DNA from: an uncultured Chitinophaga sp.
GTDB lineage: Bacteria > Bacteroidota > Bacteroidia > Chitinophagales > Chitinophagaceae
DNA: 64,000 bases
Assembly (NCBI RefSeq): GCF_937898475.1
Contig: NZ_CALEJS010000025.1
Coordinates: 62,001 to 126,000, forward strand
Direction: 5' to 3'
Shown: positions 32,912 through 40,056 of the stretch, piece after piece
Numbering within the stretch: the first letter of the stretch is position 1
Layout: every line of letters starts with the position of its first letter
Notes under the pieces: model-generated
The model's database searches: none
The model's input: only the letters and a program-made list of their open reading frames with translations
What the model was told of the DNA's origin: nothing
Made by a program: the position numbers and the translations under genes

Positions 32912-33070
32912 CGTCATTGCGAGGCCCGAAGGGCCTTGTGCAGAGCCGGGCCGAAGCAAACTTCTTAAACGGTAAATGGCGGGAATTACGTTTATTACCG
33001 GGCGTTTGCCGGTTAAAGGATCGCGTTGTCGCGCACTACACCAAGCCTGTGCGACGCCTCGCAATACGCG
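32912..33070. repeat. Inverted-repeat element F2 (CGTCATTGCGAGG type) in the GH20 upstream gap
   Basis: TTGCGAGG (32917-32924) is mirrored by CCTCGCAA (33057-33064), giving an element of about 158 bases. It begins with CGTCATTGCGAGG and contains GCCGAAGCAAACTTC, words of the same family as F1. Inside are GAGGCCCGAAGGGCCTTGTGC (a GGCCC/GGGCC hairpin) and GTCGCGCACTACACC. The gap 32756-33200 contains no gene I trust; the open frame across the element is composition noise. Confidence 0.6.
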
Positions 33071-33128
33071 GAAGGAGGCAGGAACGGCAACATGGGTGCA
33101 AATGGCGTTCTTAACGTAATAATACTAA

Positions 33129-33175
33129 GCGAATAATAAACATCTGCAATACGAAGTGAATAATAAAACATCTGC
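33129..33175. repeat. Two-copy tandem repeat upstream of the GH20 gene
   Basis: GCGAATAATAAACATCTGC (33129-33147) and GTGAATAATAAAACATCTGC (33156-33175) are near-identical copies 27 bases apart, ending 26 bases before the GH20 start. They may be a duplicated operator or part of a duplicated 5' leader. Confidence 0.55.
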
Positions 33176-33200
33176 GCTAAAACAAACTATCGCAATAAAC

Positions 33201-35465
33201 ATGAAAAAATTCCTAGTGTCGTCTCTGGGCCTGCTGCTATCCTTTGCAGCGGTAGCTCAGCAAACACCAACAACTGTCAGCATCATTCCACAACCTACAT
33301 CTGTTCAGACACTGCCGGGCAGCTTTAAACCCTCCAAACAGACACTTATCCTGTATGGAGACGCCGAAGCACGAAAAGTGGCAGACCTGCTGAACACCTA
33401 CCTGAAGAACAATCACGGCATCAACCTTACTGTTCACCAGAGCAAGGCCATGGCTGTAAAGAACCAGATTATGGTGATCCAGGACAAGAACCTCCCCCCT
33501 GAAGGATATACCCTGCTGGTGAACGACCAGATGATACAGCTGCGCGGCAACGGCGCAGGCCTGTTCTATGGCCTGCAAACCCTGCAGCAGCTGATCAGCG
33601 GCGAAGGCCCCAACGTAGCAGTGCCTTCCGTAAAGATCAGCGATGAACCGCGCTTTGCCTACCGCGGCCTCATGCTGGATGCCGGCCGTCATTTCTTCCC
33701 GGTATCCTACATCAAACAATTCATTGATGTAATGGCGCAATATAAATTCAACCGCTTCCAGTGGCACCTCACAGAAGACCAGGGCTGGCGCATTGAGATA
33801 CAGCAATATCCGCGCCTGCAGGAAATCTCTTCCACCCGTAAGGAAACCGTGGTAGGCCACGCCGCCCGCAGCAAAACCTTTGACGGCAAGCCTCATGGCG
33901 GTTATTATACACAGGAACAGGTAAGGGAAATCGTGAAATATGCAGCAGACCGTTATATTACCATCATCCCCGAAATAGAAATGCCCGGTCACTCAGAAGC
34001 CGCACTGGCAGCCTATCCTAACCTGGGATGCACCGGCGGCCCCTACGAAGTGTTCACCTCCTGGGGCGTGAACAACGAAGTATATTGCGCCGGTAACGAC
34101 TCTGTATACACTTTCCTGGAAAATGTACTGACAGAAGTAATGGACCTCTTTCCCAGCAAATACATCCACATTGGCGGCGATGAGTGTCCGAAAGAACGCT
34201 GGAAGTCCTGCCCCAAATGCCAGGCGCGCATCAAAGCACTGGGACTGAAAGACGAGCATGCCTTGCAGAGCTACTTCATACAGCGCATGGAGAAATTCCT
34301 GAACAGCAAAGGACGCCAGATCATTGGCTGGGACGAGATCCTGGAAGGCGGCCTTGCGCCCAATGCCACCGTAATGAGCTGGCGCGGCGAAGCAGGCGGT
34401 ATTGCTGCCGCCAAGCAGCAACATGATGTGATCATGACGCCTAATACCTACCTGTACCTGGACTACTACCAGGGTAATCCTTCCACCGAACCACTGACCA
34501 TAGGCGGCTTCCTGCCCCTCCAATCGGTGTATAACTATGAGCCGCTGCCGCATTCACTCACACCGGCAGAACAAAAATACATCAAAGGCGTACAGGCCAA
34601 CCTGTGGACAGAATACATTGCTACACCCGAAGCAGCGGACTATATGCTGTGGCCCCGCGCCCTGGCCGTATCCGAGATCACCTGGTCTGGCGAAGACAAG
34701 AAGAACTACGCCAGCTTCCTGGAAAGAATGCCCGCACAGCTGGCCCGTATGGATAAAGCAGGCATACCTTTCCGTATACCCGAGCCCGCCGGACTGGAAA
34801 ATAACGTGACCACCGACAGCCGTACTACCGTAACGCTTAAACCACTGGTAGAAGGCGCCACCATTTACTACACCACGGATGGCAGCGAACCAACGCTGAA
34901 CAGTACACGTTATACAGGGCCCGTTGCACTGCACCTGCGCAGAGAGCCGGTAATCATTAAATGCATTGTAGTAACCGCCTCCGGACGTAAGAGCAGCGTA
35001 TACAGCGCATCTTACCTGCGCCGCGATTATAAGGCGGCCAGCAACGCTACCCCTACCAATAAAGGCGCTACATTCTCTGCCTACTTCCGCGCCTTCAAAC
35101 AGGCAAAACAGATCAGCGGCACAGCAGACAGCAGTGGAGTGCAATCATCCTTCGATATACGCCCCTTCCTCTCCAAAGACGCTTTCAGCCTGGCGTATGA
35201 AGGCTACCTGAAAGTCGACAGCGACGCCATCTACGAGTTTAACCTGAAATGCGACGATGGCGCCGTGCTGTATGTAGATGATGAGCTGGAACTGGATAAT
35301 GACGGCGAACACGCTCCGCTGGATAAAACGGCCATCCTGCCCCTGCGCAAAGGCTTTCATAAAGTGAAGCTGCTGTACTTCAACGCAGGCGGCGGCGCTG
35401 AACTGAACCTGGGTGTGCGGACAAAAGGAAGTGCCGTAAATTTGAGAAATTCGCTGTTTCATTAG
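33201..35465 (+). CDS. Beta-N-acetylhexosaminidase (GH20) with C-terminal PA14-like domain
   Basis: A 754-residue exported glycosidase. Residues 1-20 form a signal peptide (MKKFLVSSLGLLLSFAAVAQ). About 25-140 is the GH20b alpha/beta domain and about 145-500 the GH20 barrel, with RGLMLDAGRHFFPVSYIKQF and the catalytic Asp-Glu pair in HIGGDECPKERW. About 535-610 is a beta domain (GATIYYTTDGSEPTLNS) like the chitobiase C-terminal type, and about 625-754 a PA14-like carbohydrate-binding region (YEFNLKCDDGAVLYVDDEL). It releases terminal GlcNAc/GalNAc outside the cytoplasm. I take the ATG at 33201, which begins the signal peptide, over an upstream in-frame start. Confidence 0.92.
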   Translation: MKKFLVSSLGLLLSFAAVAQQTPTTVSIIPQPTSVQTLPGSFKPSKQTLILYGDAEARKVADLLNTYLKNNHGINLTVHQSKAMAVKNQIMVIQDKNLPPEGYTLLVNDQMIQLRGNGAGLFYGLQTLQQLISGEGPNVAVPSVKISDEPRFAYRGLMLDAGRHFFPVSYIKQFIDVMAQYKFNRFQWHLTEDQGWRIEIQQYPRLQEISSTRKETVVGHAARSKTFDGKPHGGYYTQEQVREIVKYAADRYITIIPEIEMPGHSEAALAAYPNLGCTGGPYEVFTSWGVNNEVYCAGNDSVYTFLENVLTEVMDLFPSKYIHIGGDECPKERWKSCPKCQARIKALGLKDEHALQSYFIQRMEKFLNSKGRQIIGWDEILEGGLAPNATVMSWRGEAGGIAAAKQQHDVIMTPNTYLYLDYYQGNPSTEPLTIGGFLPLQSVYNYEPLPHSLTPAEQKYIKGVQANLWTEYIATPEAADYMLWPRALAVSEITWSGEDKKNYASFLERMPAQLARMDKAGIPFRIPEPAGLENNVTTDSRTTVTLKPLVEGATIYYTTDGSEPTLNSTRYTGPVALHLRREPVIIKCIVVTASGRKSSVYSASYLRRDYKAASNATPTNKGATFSAYFRAFKQAKQISGTADSSGVQSSFDIRPFLSKDAFSLAYEGYLKVDSDAIYEFNLKCDDGAVLYVDDELELDNDGEHAPLDKTAILPLRKGFHKVKLLYFNAGGGAELNLGVRTKGSAVNLRNSLFH

Positions 35466-35526
35466 CGCTGTTAGCTATTAGCGTTAGCTCTTAGCAAATG
35501 CCAGCAGCGAACTGCTAAAAGCTATA
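35461..35526. repeat. Word-repeat element, TAGCTGTTAGC family (C2)
   Basis: GTTAGCTATTAGCGTTAGCTCTTAGC words (35469-35496) are followed by the inverted CTGCTAAAAGC (35511-35522). It starts at the GH20 stop and ends just before the ACC-deaminase-like gene. Confidence 0.55.
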
Positions 35527-35528
35527 CT

Positions 35529-36416
35529 TTGATCAATTACGACAATATCATATTACAGCCTATACAACCAGCATGGCTGCCCGATCAGATCGAGGCAGCC
35601 ATGTTGCGTTTAGACCTGCTGCACCCGGAGATTTCGGGTAACAAGTGGTTCAAGCTGCGTTATAATCTTGATCAGGCAAGGGCAAGGGGCAAAACACATA
35701 TTGTAACTTTTGGCGGCGCCTGGTCTAATCATATTGCAGCAACGGCGGCCGCCTGTAATATGGAGGGCTTGCGCTGTACGGGCATTATCCGCGGAGAAGC
35801 GCCCCCTGTACTGAGCCGCACGCTGGAGCAGGCGCAACGTTATGGTATGCAGCTGCATTTCATCAGCCGGGAGGCTTACCGGCAAAAAGATACGACCGAC
35901 TGGGAAGCGCAATTCCCCAACAGCTTTATCATCCCTGAAGGAGGTCATAATGCCCTGGGGGCCAGGGGTTGTACGGAGATACTGGCCCTGGTTTCCTATG
36001 AGGATTTTACCCATATTACCTGCGCCGTAGGTACGGGCACTACGCTCGCCGGGCTGATCAACAGTGCAGCAGCACAGCAGGAGGTAATGGGATTTCCGGT
36101 ACTGAAAGGGGCGGCGTATTTGCAGGAGGAAGTGGCAACACTGCTCGAACCCGGCGCCAGGGCGCCCTGGCGGCTGCTGCATGAATTTCACCTGGGCGGC
36201 TATGCGCGTGTGACCCCGGCCCTCATTACCTTTATCAATACCTTTTACCGGGAAACACAAATACCGCTGGACATTATCTACACCGGCAAAATGGCGCTGG
36301 GCGTACAACAGCTGGCGCAGCAAGGCTATTTTGCGCCGGGCAGCCGCATACTGATGATCCACACGGGCGGCCTGCAGGGCAATCTTTCCCTGGCTCCGGG
36401 CGTTCTATGCTTTTGA
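35529..36416 (+). CDS. PLP-dependent 1-aminocyclopropane-1-carboxylate deaminase/D-cysteine desulfhydrase family
   Basis: A 295-residue fold-type II PLP enzyme. The Schiff-base lysine is in HPEISGNKWFKLRYNL; FGGAWSNHIAATAAAC, EGGHNALGARG and the phosphate-binding AVGTGTTLAGLI follow. Members cleave D-cysteine or open the ACC ring; the two activities cannot be separated from sequence here. The start is probably TTG at 35529 (INYDNIILQPIQ), because the next ATG would delete conserved sequence. Confidence 0.82.
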   Translation: MINYDNIILQPIQPAWLPDQIEAAMLRLDLLHPEISGNKWFKLRYNLDQARARGKTHIVTFGGAWSNHIAATAAACNMEGLRCTGIIRGEAPPVLSRTLEQAQRYGMQLHFISREAYRQKDTTDWEAQFPNSFIIPEGGHNALGARGCTEILALVSYEDFTHITCAVGTGTTLAGLINSAAAQQEVMGFPVLKGAAYLQEEVATLLEPGARAPWRLLHEFHLGGYARVTPALITFINTFYRETQIPLDIIYTGKMALGVQQLAQQGYFAPGSRILMIHTGGLQGNLSLAPGVLCF

Positions 36417-36580
36417 TTTTCCCAAATTCCAAGTTCCGGATTCCAAAACCCAAAATTTAAGTTCTAAATTTGGCACCTGATTTTGCATCCCAATACCCGC
36501 ATTGGGTTTGGAACCTGGTATTTGGAATTTGATATTTGTTAATTGGAATCTGGAACCGGAATTTGAAATTTTGTTAGTTG
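36417..36580. repeat. Word-repeat element, CCAAATTCC family (A3)
   Basis: Left arm (36420-36463) has CCCAAATTCCAAGTTCCGG and TTCCAAAACCCAAAATT; right arm (36503-36572) has GGGTTTGGAACCTGG, TATTTGGAATTTG and AATTGGAATCTGG. The arms are reverse complements. It fills the gap before the secreted protein at 36582. Confidence 0.7.
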
Positions 36581-36581
36581 T

Positions 36582-37307
36582 ATGAAGCAGATCGCGCGTT
36601 TATTAGTTGTTCTATTGCTATTCTCTTTTTCAATGCTGTCTGTCAGGGCACAGTCACAGCAGTATACTCCGCCCGTTCTACCTGATTTCATGGCATTGAT
36701 CAAAACCGGCAAGATACAGCTGGAATGGCTGTCCGGTTTTACCAATGTAAAGCAGATCGGGATTCAGCGCTCGCTGGACAGCGTCCTGAATTTCTACACC
36801 ATTGCTTACGCCTCCTACCCTACCCAGACCAGGAACGTGTACCTGGACAATAAACCCTTACCGGGCAGCAACTACTACCGCCTGTTCATCCTCTTTAACA
36901 ATGGCAAGTACATGTACAGTAATACCGTACTGGCGGTACAGGATAGCACCATCAGCGCCAACCAGAAGCTGACTGTGGACGACATCAGGGACCTGAAAGG
37001 AGGACCGCCCAATGCATCAGAAAAAGCGCCCGAGAAGGTAGTATGGCATCCCTCTAACACCATCTATACCACGGCAGACGGGAATGTGAACATCAACCTG
37101 CCCGATGCCGCCAATAAAAAATATTCCGTTAAATTCTTTGAGCCCAATGGGGTGTTCCTGTTTGAGATAGACCAGGTAAAATCTCCCTTCCTGATCCTGG
37201 AAAAGGCCATTTTCCTGCACTCCGGCTGGTTCAATTTCGAGCTGTATGAGGATGGTAAACTCAAGGAGAAATGGAGTTTCTTCATTCCATTGAACTACCG
37301 TTCCTGA
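36582..37307 (+). CDS. Secreted protein of unknown function, fibronectin-III-like
   Basis: A 241-residue product with a clear signal peptide (LLVVLLLFSFSMLSVRAQ, cleavage near residue 24). The first half (KIQLEWLSGFTNVKQIGIQRS … NYYRLFILFNNGKYMYSN) has the spacing of a fibronectin type III-like domain. The last 80 residues (TADGNVNINLPDAANKKYSV … KEKWSFFIP) look like a C-terminal beta-sandwich of the kind used for outer-surface sorting in this phylum. No catalytic motif is visible. Such proteins are common in Chitinophagaceae; function unknown. Confidence 0.7.
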   Translation: MKQIARLLVVLLLFSFSMLSVRAQSQQYTPPVLPDFMALIKTGKIQLEWLSGFTNVKQIGIQRSLDSVLNFYTIAYASYPTQTRNVYLDNKPLPGSNYYRLFILFNNGKYMYSNTVLAVQDSTISANQKLTVDDIRDLKGGPPNASEKAPEKVVWHPSNTIYTTADGNVNINLPDAANKKYSVKFFEPNGVFLFEIDQVKSPFLILEKAIFLHSGWFNFELYEDGKLKEKWSFFIPLNYRS

Positions 37308-37440
37308 GTACCGACCTATTTTAACAGGGTTAAAAATGCTATCAGCGCCAGATACTGATACTTTTTTAACCAAATGCTTTGCTTATAGGATCCTTAAAGA
37401 AAAAAGACTAGGAGAAGCGAAGGAGAAACCAGGCAAAATA

Positions 37441-38154
37441 CTACCGGGCATCCAGCAGATCGGCGCCAAACACTTCCGCAAAATGCTTTTTGAGCGCCGT
37501 CTTCACCGCTTCGGGCGGTACCATTTTCCCCAGTTCCACGTGCATAGAGGCCACCTTTTTATCGCTTATCCCGCAAGGAATAATGTTGTTGAAATAATCC
37601 AGGTTGGTATTTACGTTCAGGGCAAAGCCGTGCATGGTGACCCAGCGGCTGCAGCGTACGCCCATTGCGCATATCTTACGGGCTTTGGCAGGGTTCTCCG
37701 GCTCCAGCCATACGCCTGTTTCGCCGGCAGAGCGCCCGGCGCTGATGCCAAAATCTGCCAGGGTACGTATAACGGTCTCTTCCAGGGAACGCAGATAACG
37801 GCCCAGGTCCGTAAAAAAGTGTTCCAGGTCTAATATGGGGTAGCCTACTACCTGGCCGGGCCCGTGAAAAGTGATATCGCCGCCCCGGTTGGTAGGTACA
37901 AAGGCAATGGCTTTTTCCTGCAGCTGTTGTTCGCTGATCAGCAGGTTTTCCATATGACCGCTTTTACCGAGGGTATATACGGGCGGGTGTTCGCAGAAAA
38001 GTAAATAGTGATTGGTTGTCTGTGAAAGGTGCGCCGCCCCACGGCCGGCATCCAGTTTTATACGAACGTTCTCCTTCAAAAGCTGCTCCTGGTAGTCCCA
38101 CGCCTGCTGATAATCAATCAATCCCAGGTCACTTACATTTATCTGTTGTTTCAT
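37441..38154 (-). CDS. lipB: Octanoyltransferase (lipoate biosynthesis)
   Basis: Moves octanoyl from acyl carrier protein to lipoyl domains. The 237-residue enzyme shows EHPPVYTLGKSGHMENLL, GGDITFHGPGQVVGYPILDL, WVTMHGFALNVNT, the active-site Cys in IIPCGISDKKVASM and the catalytic Lys in the same stretch. ATG at 38154 gives MKQQINVSDLG. It stands alone, convergent with the secreted-protein gene; lipA is not in the window. Confidence 0.92.
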   Translation of the reverse strand: MKQQINVSDLGLIDYQQAWDYQEQLLKENVRIKLDAGRGAAHLSQTTNHYLLFCEHPPVYTLGKSGHMENLLISEQQLQEKAIAFVPTNRGGDITFHGPGQVVGYPILDLEHFFTDLGRYLRSLEETVIRTLADFGISAGRSAGETGVWLEPENPAKARKICAMGVRCSRWVTMHGFALNVNTNLDYFNNIIPCGISDKKVASMHVELGKMVPPEAVKTALKKHFAEVFGADLLDAR

Positions 38155-38156
38155 TG

Positions 38157-38365
38157 GTTAGCTATTGGCTGCTGGCTATTAGCTGTTAGCGCGCCTGTCT
38201 TTTACTGTTACAGTTGGCTGTTAGTGCCTGCCGTTTGCTGGTAGCTGTTAATGCCTGCTGACAGCAGCAAAGTAAGCGCCGCTTAAAATGCCGGGCACAA
38301 AGTTAAGCTTTTACCAGTTAGCAGTTAGCAGCTGGTAGCTAATAGCCAACACCCAATAGCTGGCT
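38157..38365. repeat. Word-repeat element, TAGCTGTTAGC family (C3)
   Basis: Left arm (38158-38190) reads TTAGCTATTGGCTGCTGGC and TATTAGCTGTTAGCGC; further GTTGGCTGTTAG and GGTAGCTGTTAATGCC words lie to 38260. Right arm (38319-38368) reads AGTTAGCAGTTAGCAGCTGG, TAGCTAATAGCCAAC and CAATAGCTGGC. It fills the divergent lipB / RluA-family gap and is the longest of the family. Confidence 0.7.
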
Positions 38366-38373
38366 AATTAGTC

Positions 38374-38381
38374 TATCTTTG
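38374..38381 (+). promoter_or_regulatory. -7 promoter element of the RluA-family gene
   Basis: TATCTTTG matches TAnnTTTG. The ATG follows 18 bases later, so the 5' leader would be about 12 bases. No TTTGG sits at the usual -33 distance; the region upstream is a C-family word arm. Confidence 0.5.
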
Positions 38382-38399
38382 CAAAAACTTAACACCGAT

Positions 38400-39470
38400 A
38401 TGGCTGAAGAATTGCTGGAGCTGGAAGATGAGCTGGAAAACGGAGAAGGCAGTGAGGAACTGTACGAGCGGGTGAATATTGTAGTAGATAAGGGACAGGA
38501 ACCGCTGCGGATAGACAAATTCCTGATGAACCGGGTGGAAGGCGCTACCCGCAACAAAATACAACAGGCCTGTGATGCCGCGATGGTGCTGGTGAATGAA
38601 AAGCCAGCCAAATCCAATTACAAGGTAAAGCCGGGAGACCGTATCGTTGTATATTCCAGCAAAAGTCCTGAAAGTACAGAGATACTGCCTGAAGACCTGC
38701 CGCTGAATATTGTATATGAGGATGATGACCTCATGATCATCAATAAACCCGCCGGTATGGTGGTACACCCGGGCTGTGGCAACTACACCGGTACCCTGGT
38801 GAATGGCCTGGCCTGGTACCTGGGCGATGAAAATACCCGTACGGCCGTCATACCGGAGATCCCCCGGTTTGGACTGGTGCACCGTATCGATAAGAACACC
38901 AGCGGCCTGCTGGTGGTGGCCAAATCAGACAAGGCCATGAACGACCTGGCCAAACAATTCTTTGACCATACCGTGCAAAGACAGTACCTGGCCCTGGTAT
39001 GGGGCGATTTTGAGGAAGACGAAGGCACCATTGTAGCCCATGTGGGCCGCCACCAGCGCTTCCGCAAGATCATGGATGCCTATCCCGACGGAGAATATGG
39101 CAAGGAAGCCATTACGCACTACAAAGTGCTGGAACGTTTTAACTACGTAACACTGATCGCCTGCAGGCTGGAAACCGGCCGTACCCACCAGATCAGGGTA
39201 CATATGCAGCATACCGGTCATCCCCTCTTCAATGACGACACCTATGGCGGCGACCGAATTGTGAAAGGAACCGTATTTGCCAAATACAAACAATTCATTG
39301 AGAACTGTTTCGAGGTTATTCCCCGGCATGCCTTGCATGCGCAAACGCTCGGGTTCACCCATCCCCGTACACGGCAGCATATACAATTTGAAAGCCCCCT
39401 GCCAGATGATTTCAGGCAGGTACTGGAAAAATGGAGGAGATATGTGACCGCCAGGCCATTGGAGGAGTAA
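38400..39470 (+). CDS. RluA-family pseudouridine synthase (RluD-like)
   Basis: Makes pseudouridine in rRNA. The 356-residue enzyme has an acidic N terminus, an S4 RNA-binding domain (about 30-85, RIDKFLMNRVEGATRNKIQQ) and the catalytic domain with the active-site Asp in GLVHRIDKNTSGLLVV and the binding motif LETGRTHQIRVHMQH. The order S4 plus catalytic matches RluD, but the target site is not readable. A TTG seven codons upstream is in frame; ATG at 38400 (MAEELLELED) is better. Confidence 0.92.
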   Translation: MAEELLELEDELENGEGSEELYERVNIVVDKGQEPLRIDKFLMNRVEGATRNKIQQACDAAMVLVNEKPAKSNYKVKPGDRIVVYSSKSPESTEILPEDLPLNIVYEDDDLMIINKPAGMVVHPGCGNYTGTLVNGLAWYLGDENTRTAVIPEIPRFGLVHRIDKNTSGLLVVAKSDKAMNDLAKQFFDHTVQRQYLALVWGDFEEDEGTIVAHVGRHQRFRKIMDAYPDGEYGKEAITHYKVLERFNYVTLIACRLETGRTHQIRVHMQHTGHPLFNDDTYGGDRIVKGTVFAKYKQFIENCFEVIPRHALHAQTLGFTHPRTRQHIQFESPLPDDFRQVLEKWRRYVTARPLEE

Positions 39471-39780
39471 ATACCAAAATCCAAATCCCAAATCCCAAAT
39501 TCCAAATCCCAAAGTGATTTGGTCAGCGAATTAAAAGGTAGTGTTATATAAAGACAATGTGTTGTAGAGAAGTGTCGGGAGTTGCTGATAAGTGGGTCTC
39601 AACAGGTAGCGCTTTGAAGTTTGGGATTTAACGTTTGGAATTTGGAGTATGAACTTAAGCCTGAAATCAGCATTGGGACTCTTAATTAGCATTGGGGACT
39701 CTTATGGGTTGGCTTTGGGGATTTGGTATCTGGAATTTGGGATTTGGAATTTAGGTCCCATATACTTGCAGTTCCATTCC
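39471..39780. repeat. Word-repeat element, CCAAATTCC family (A4)
   Basis: Left arm (39473-39515) has CCAAAATCCAAATCCC, AAATCCCAAATTCC; right side has GAAGTTTGGGATTTAACG and TTTGGAATTTGG (39617-39645) and GGTATCTGGAATTTGGGATT (39725-39745). The right side ends in TTTGG followed after 20 bases by TATACTTGC, a possible promoter-like spacing. Confidence 0.65.
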
Positions 39781-40056
39781 TGCGTTAGAGGAAATGAAAT
39801 ATCAACCATAGTCTATGAAGCTTAATGAACCGGAAATCCCTGAAAAAAGCAAGGCGGCCCGAAGGCCACCTTGTGCGGCTGTTACCAGCTGCATTGTTGC
39901 AAACTTTCTCTCTGGGCGCGAAGTTAAGTTGCTGATATAATTTTTTCGCTAATCAGATGTTAATGGTTATGAGATAGTTACTGCATGAGCCTGCAATATT
40001 CTATGAAAAAAATAATCTATATATCTTAAATTCTATTAATTTAGCGCCGATCACCC
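39781..40056. other. Gene-free stretch with short open frame and hairpin
   Basis: Between the word repeat and the CHU_C-domain gene. A 41-codon open frame (39815-39940, MKLNEPEIPEKSK…) is present but overlaps a hairpin, AAGG-GGCC-CGAA-GGCC-CCTT, at 39851-39871. The hairpin strand GCAAGGCGGCCCGAAGGCC…TTGTGC resembles 32919-32941. Beyond 39940 the sequence is AT-rich leader for the next gene. I see no better explanation. Confidence 0.3.

Noticed and set aside
32881..33114. A 77-codon frame upstream of the GH20 gene
   Set aside because: It lies on the F2 inverted repeat; composition is that of the repeat, with no domain or start context.
38157..38365. A CRISPR-like array in the TAGCTGTTAGC repeats
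   Set aside because: Words are short, variable and inverted, with no constant repeat of 25-40 bases, no unique spacers and no cas genes.
39900..39940. GCGAAGTTAAG resembling a conserved 5S rRNA segment
   Set aside because: No other 5S features or pairing arms are present; similar words occur by chance in leaders.
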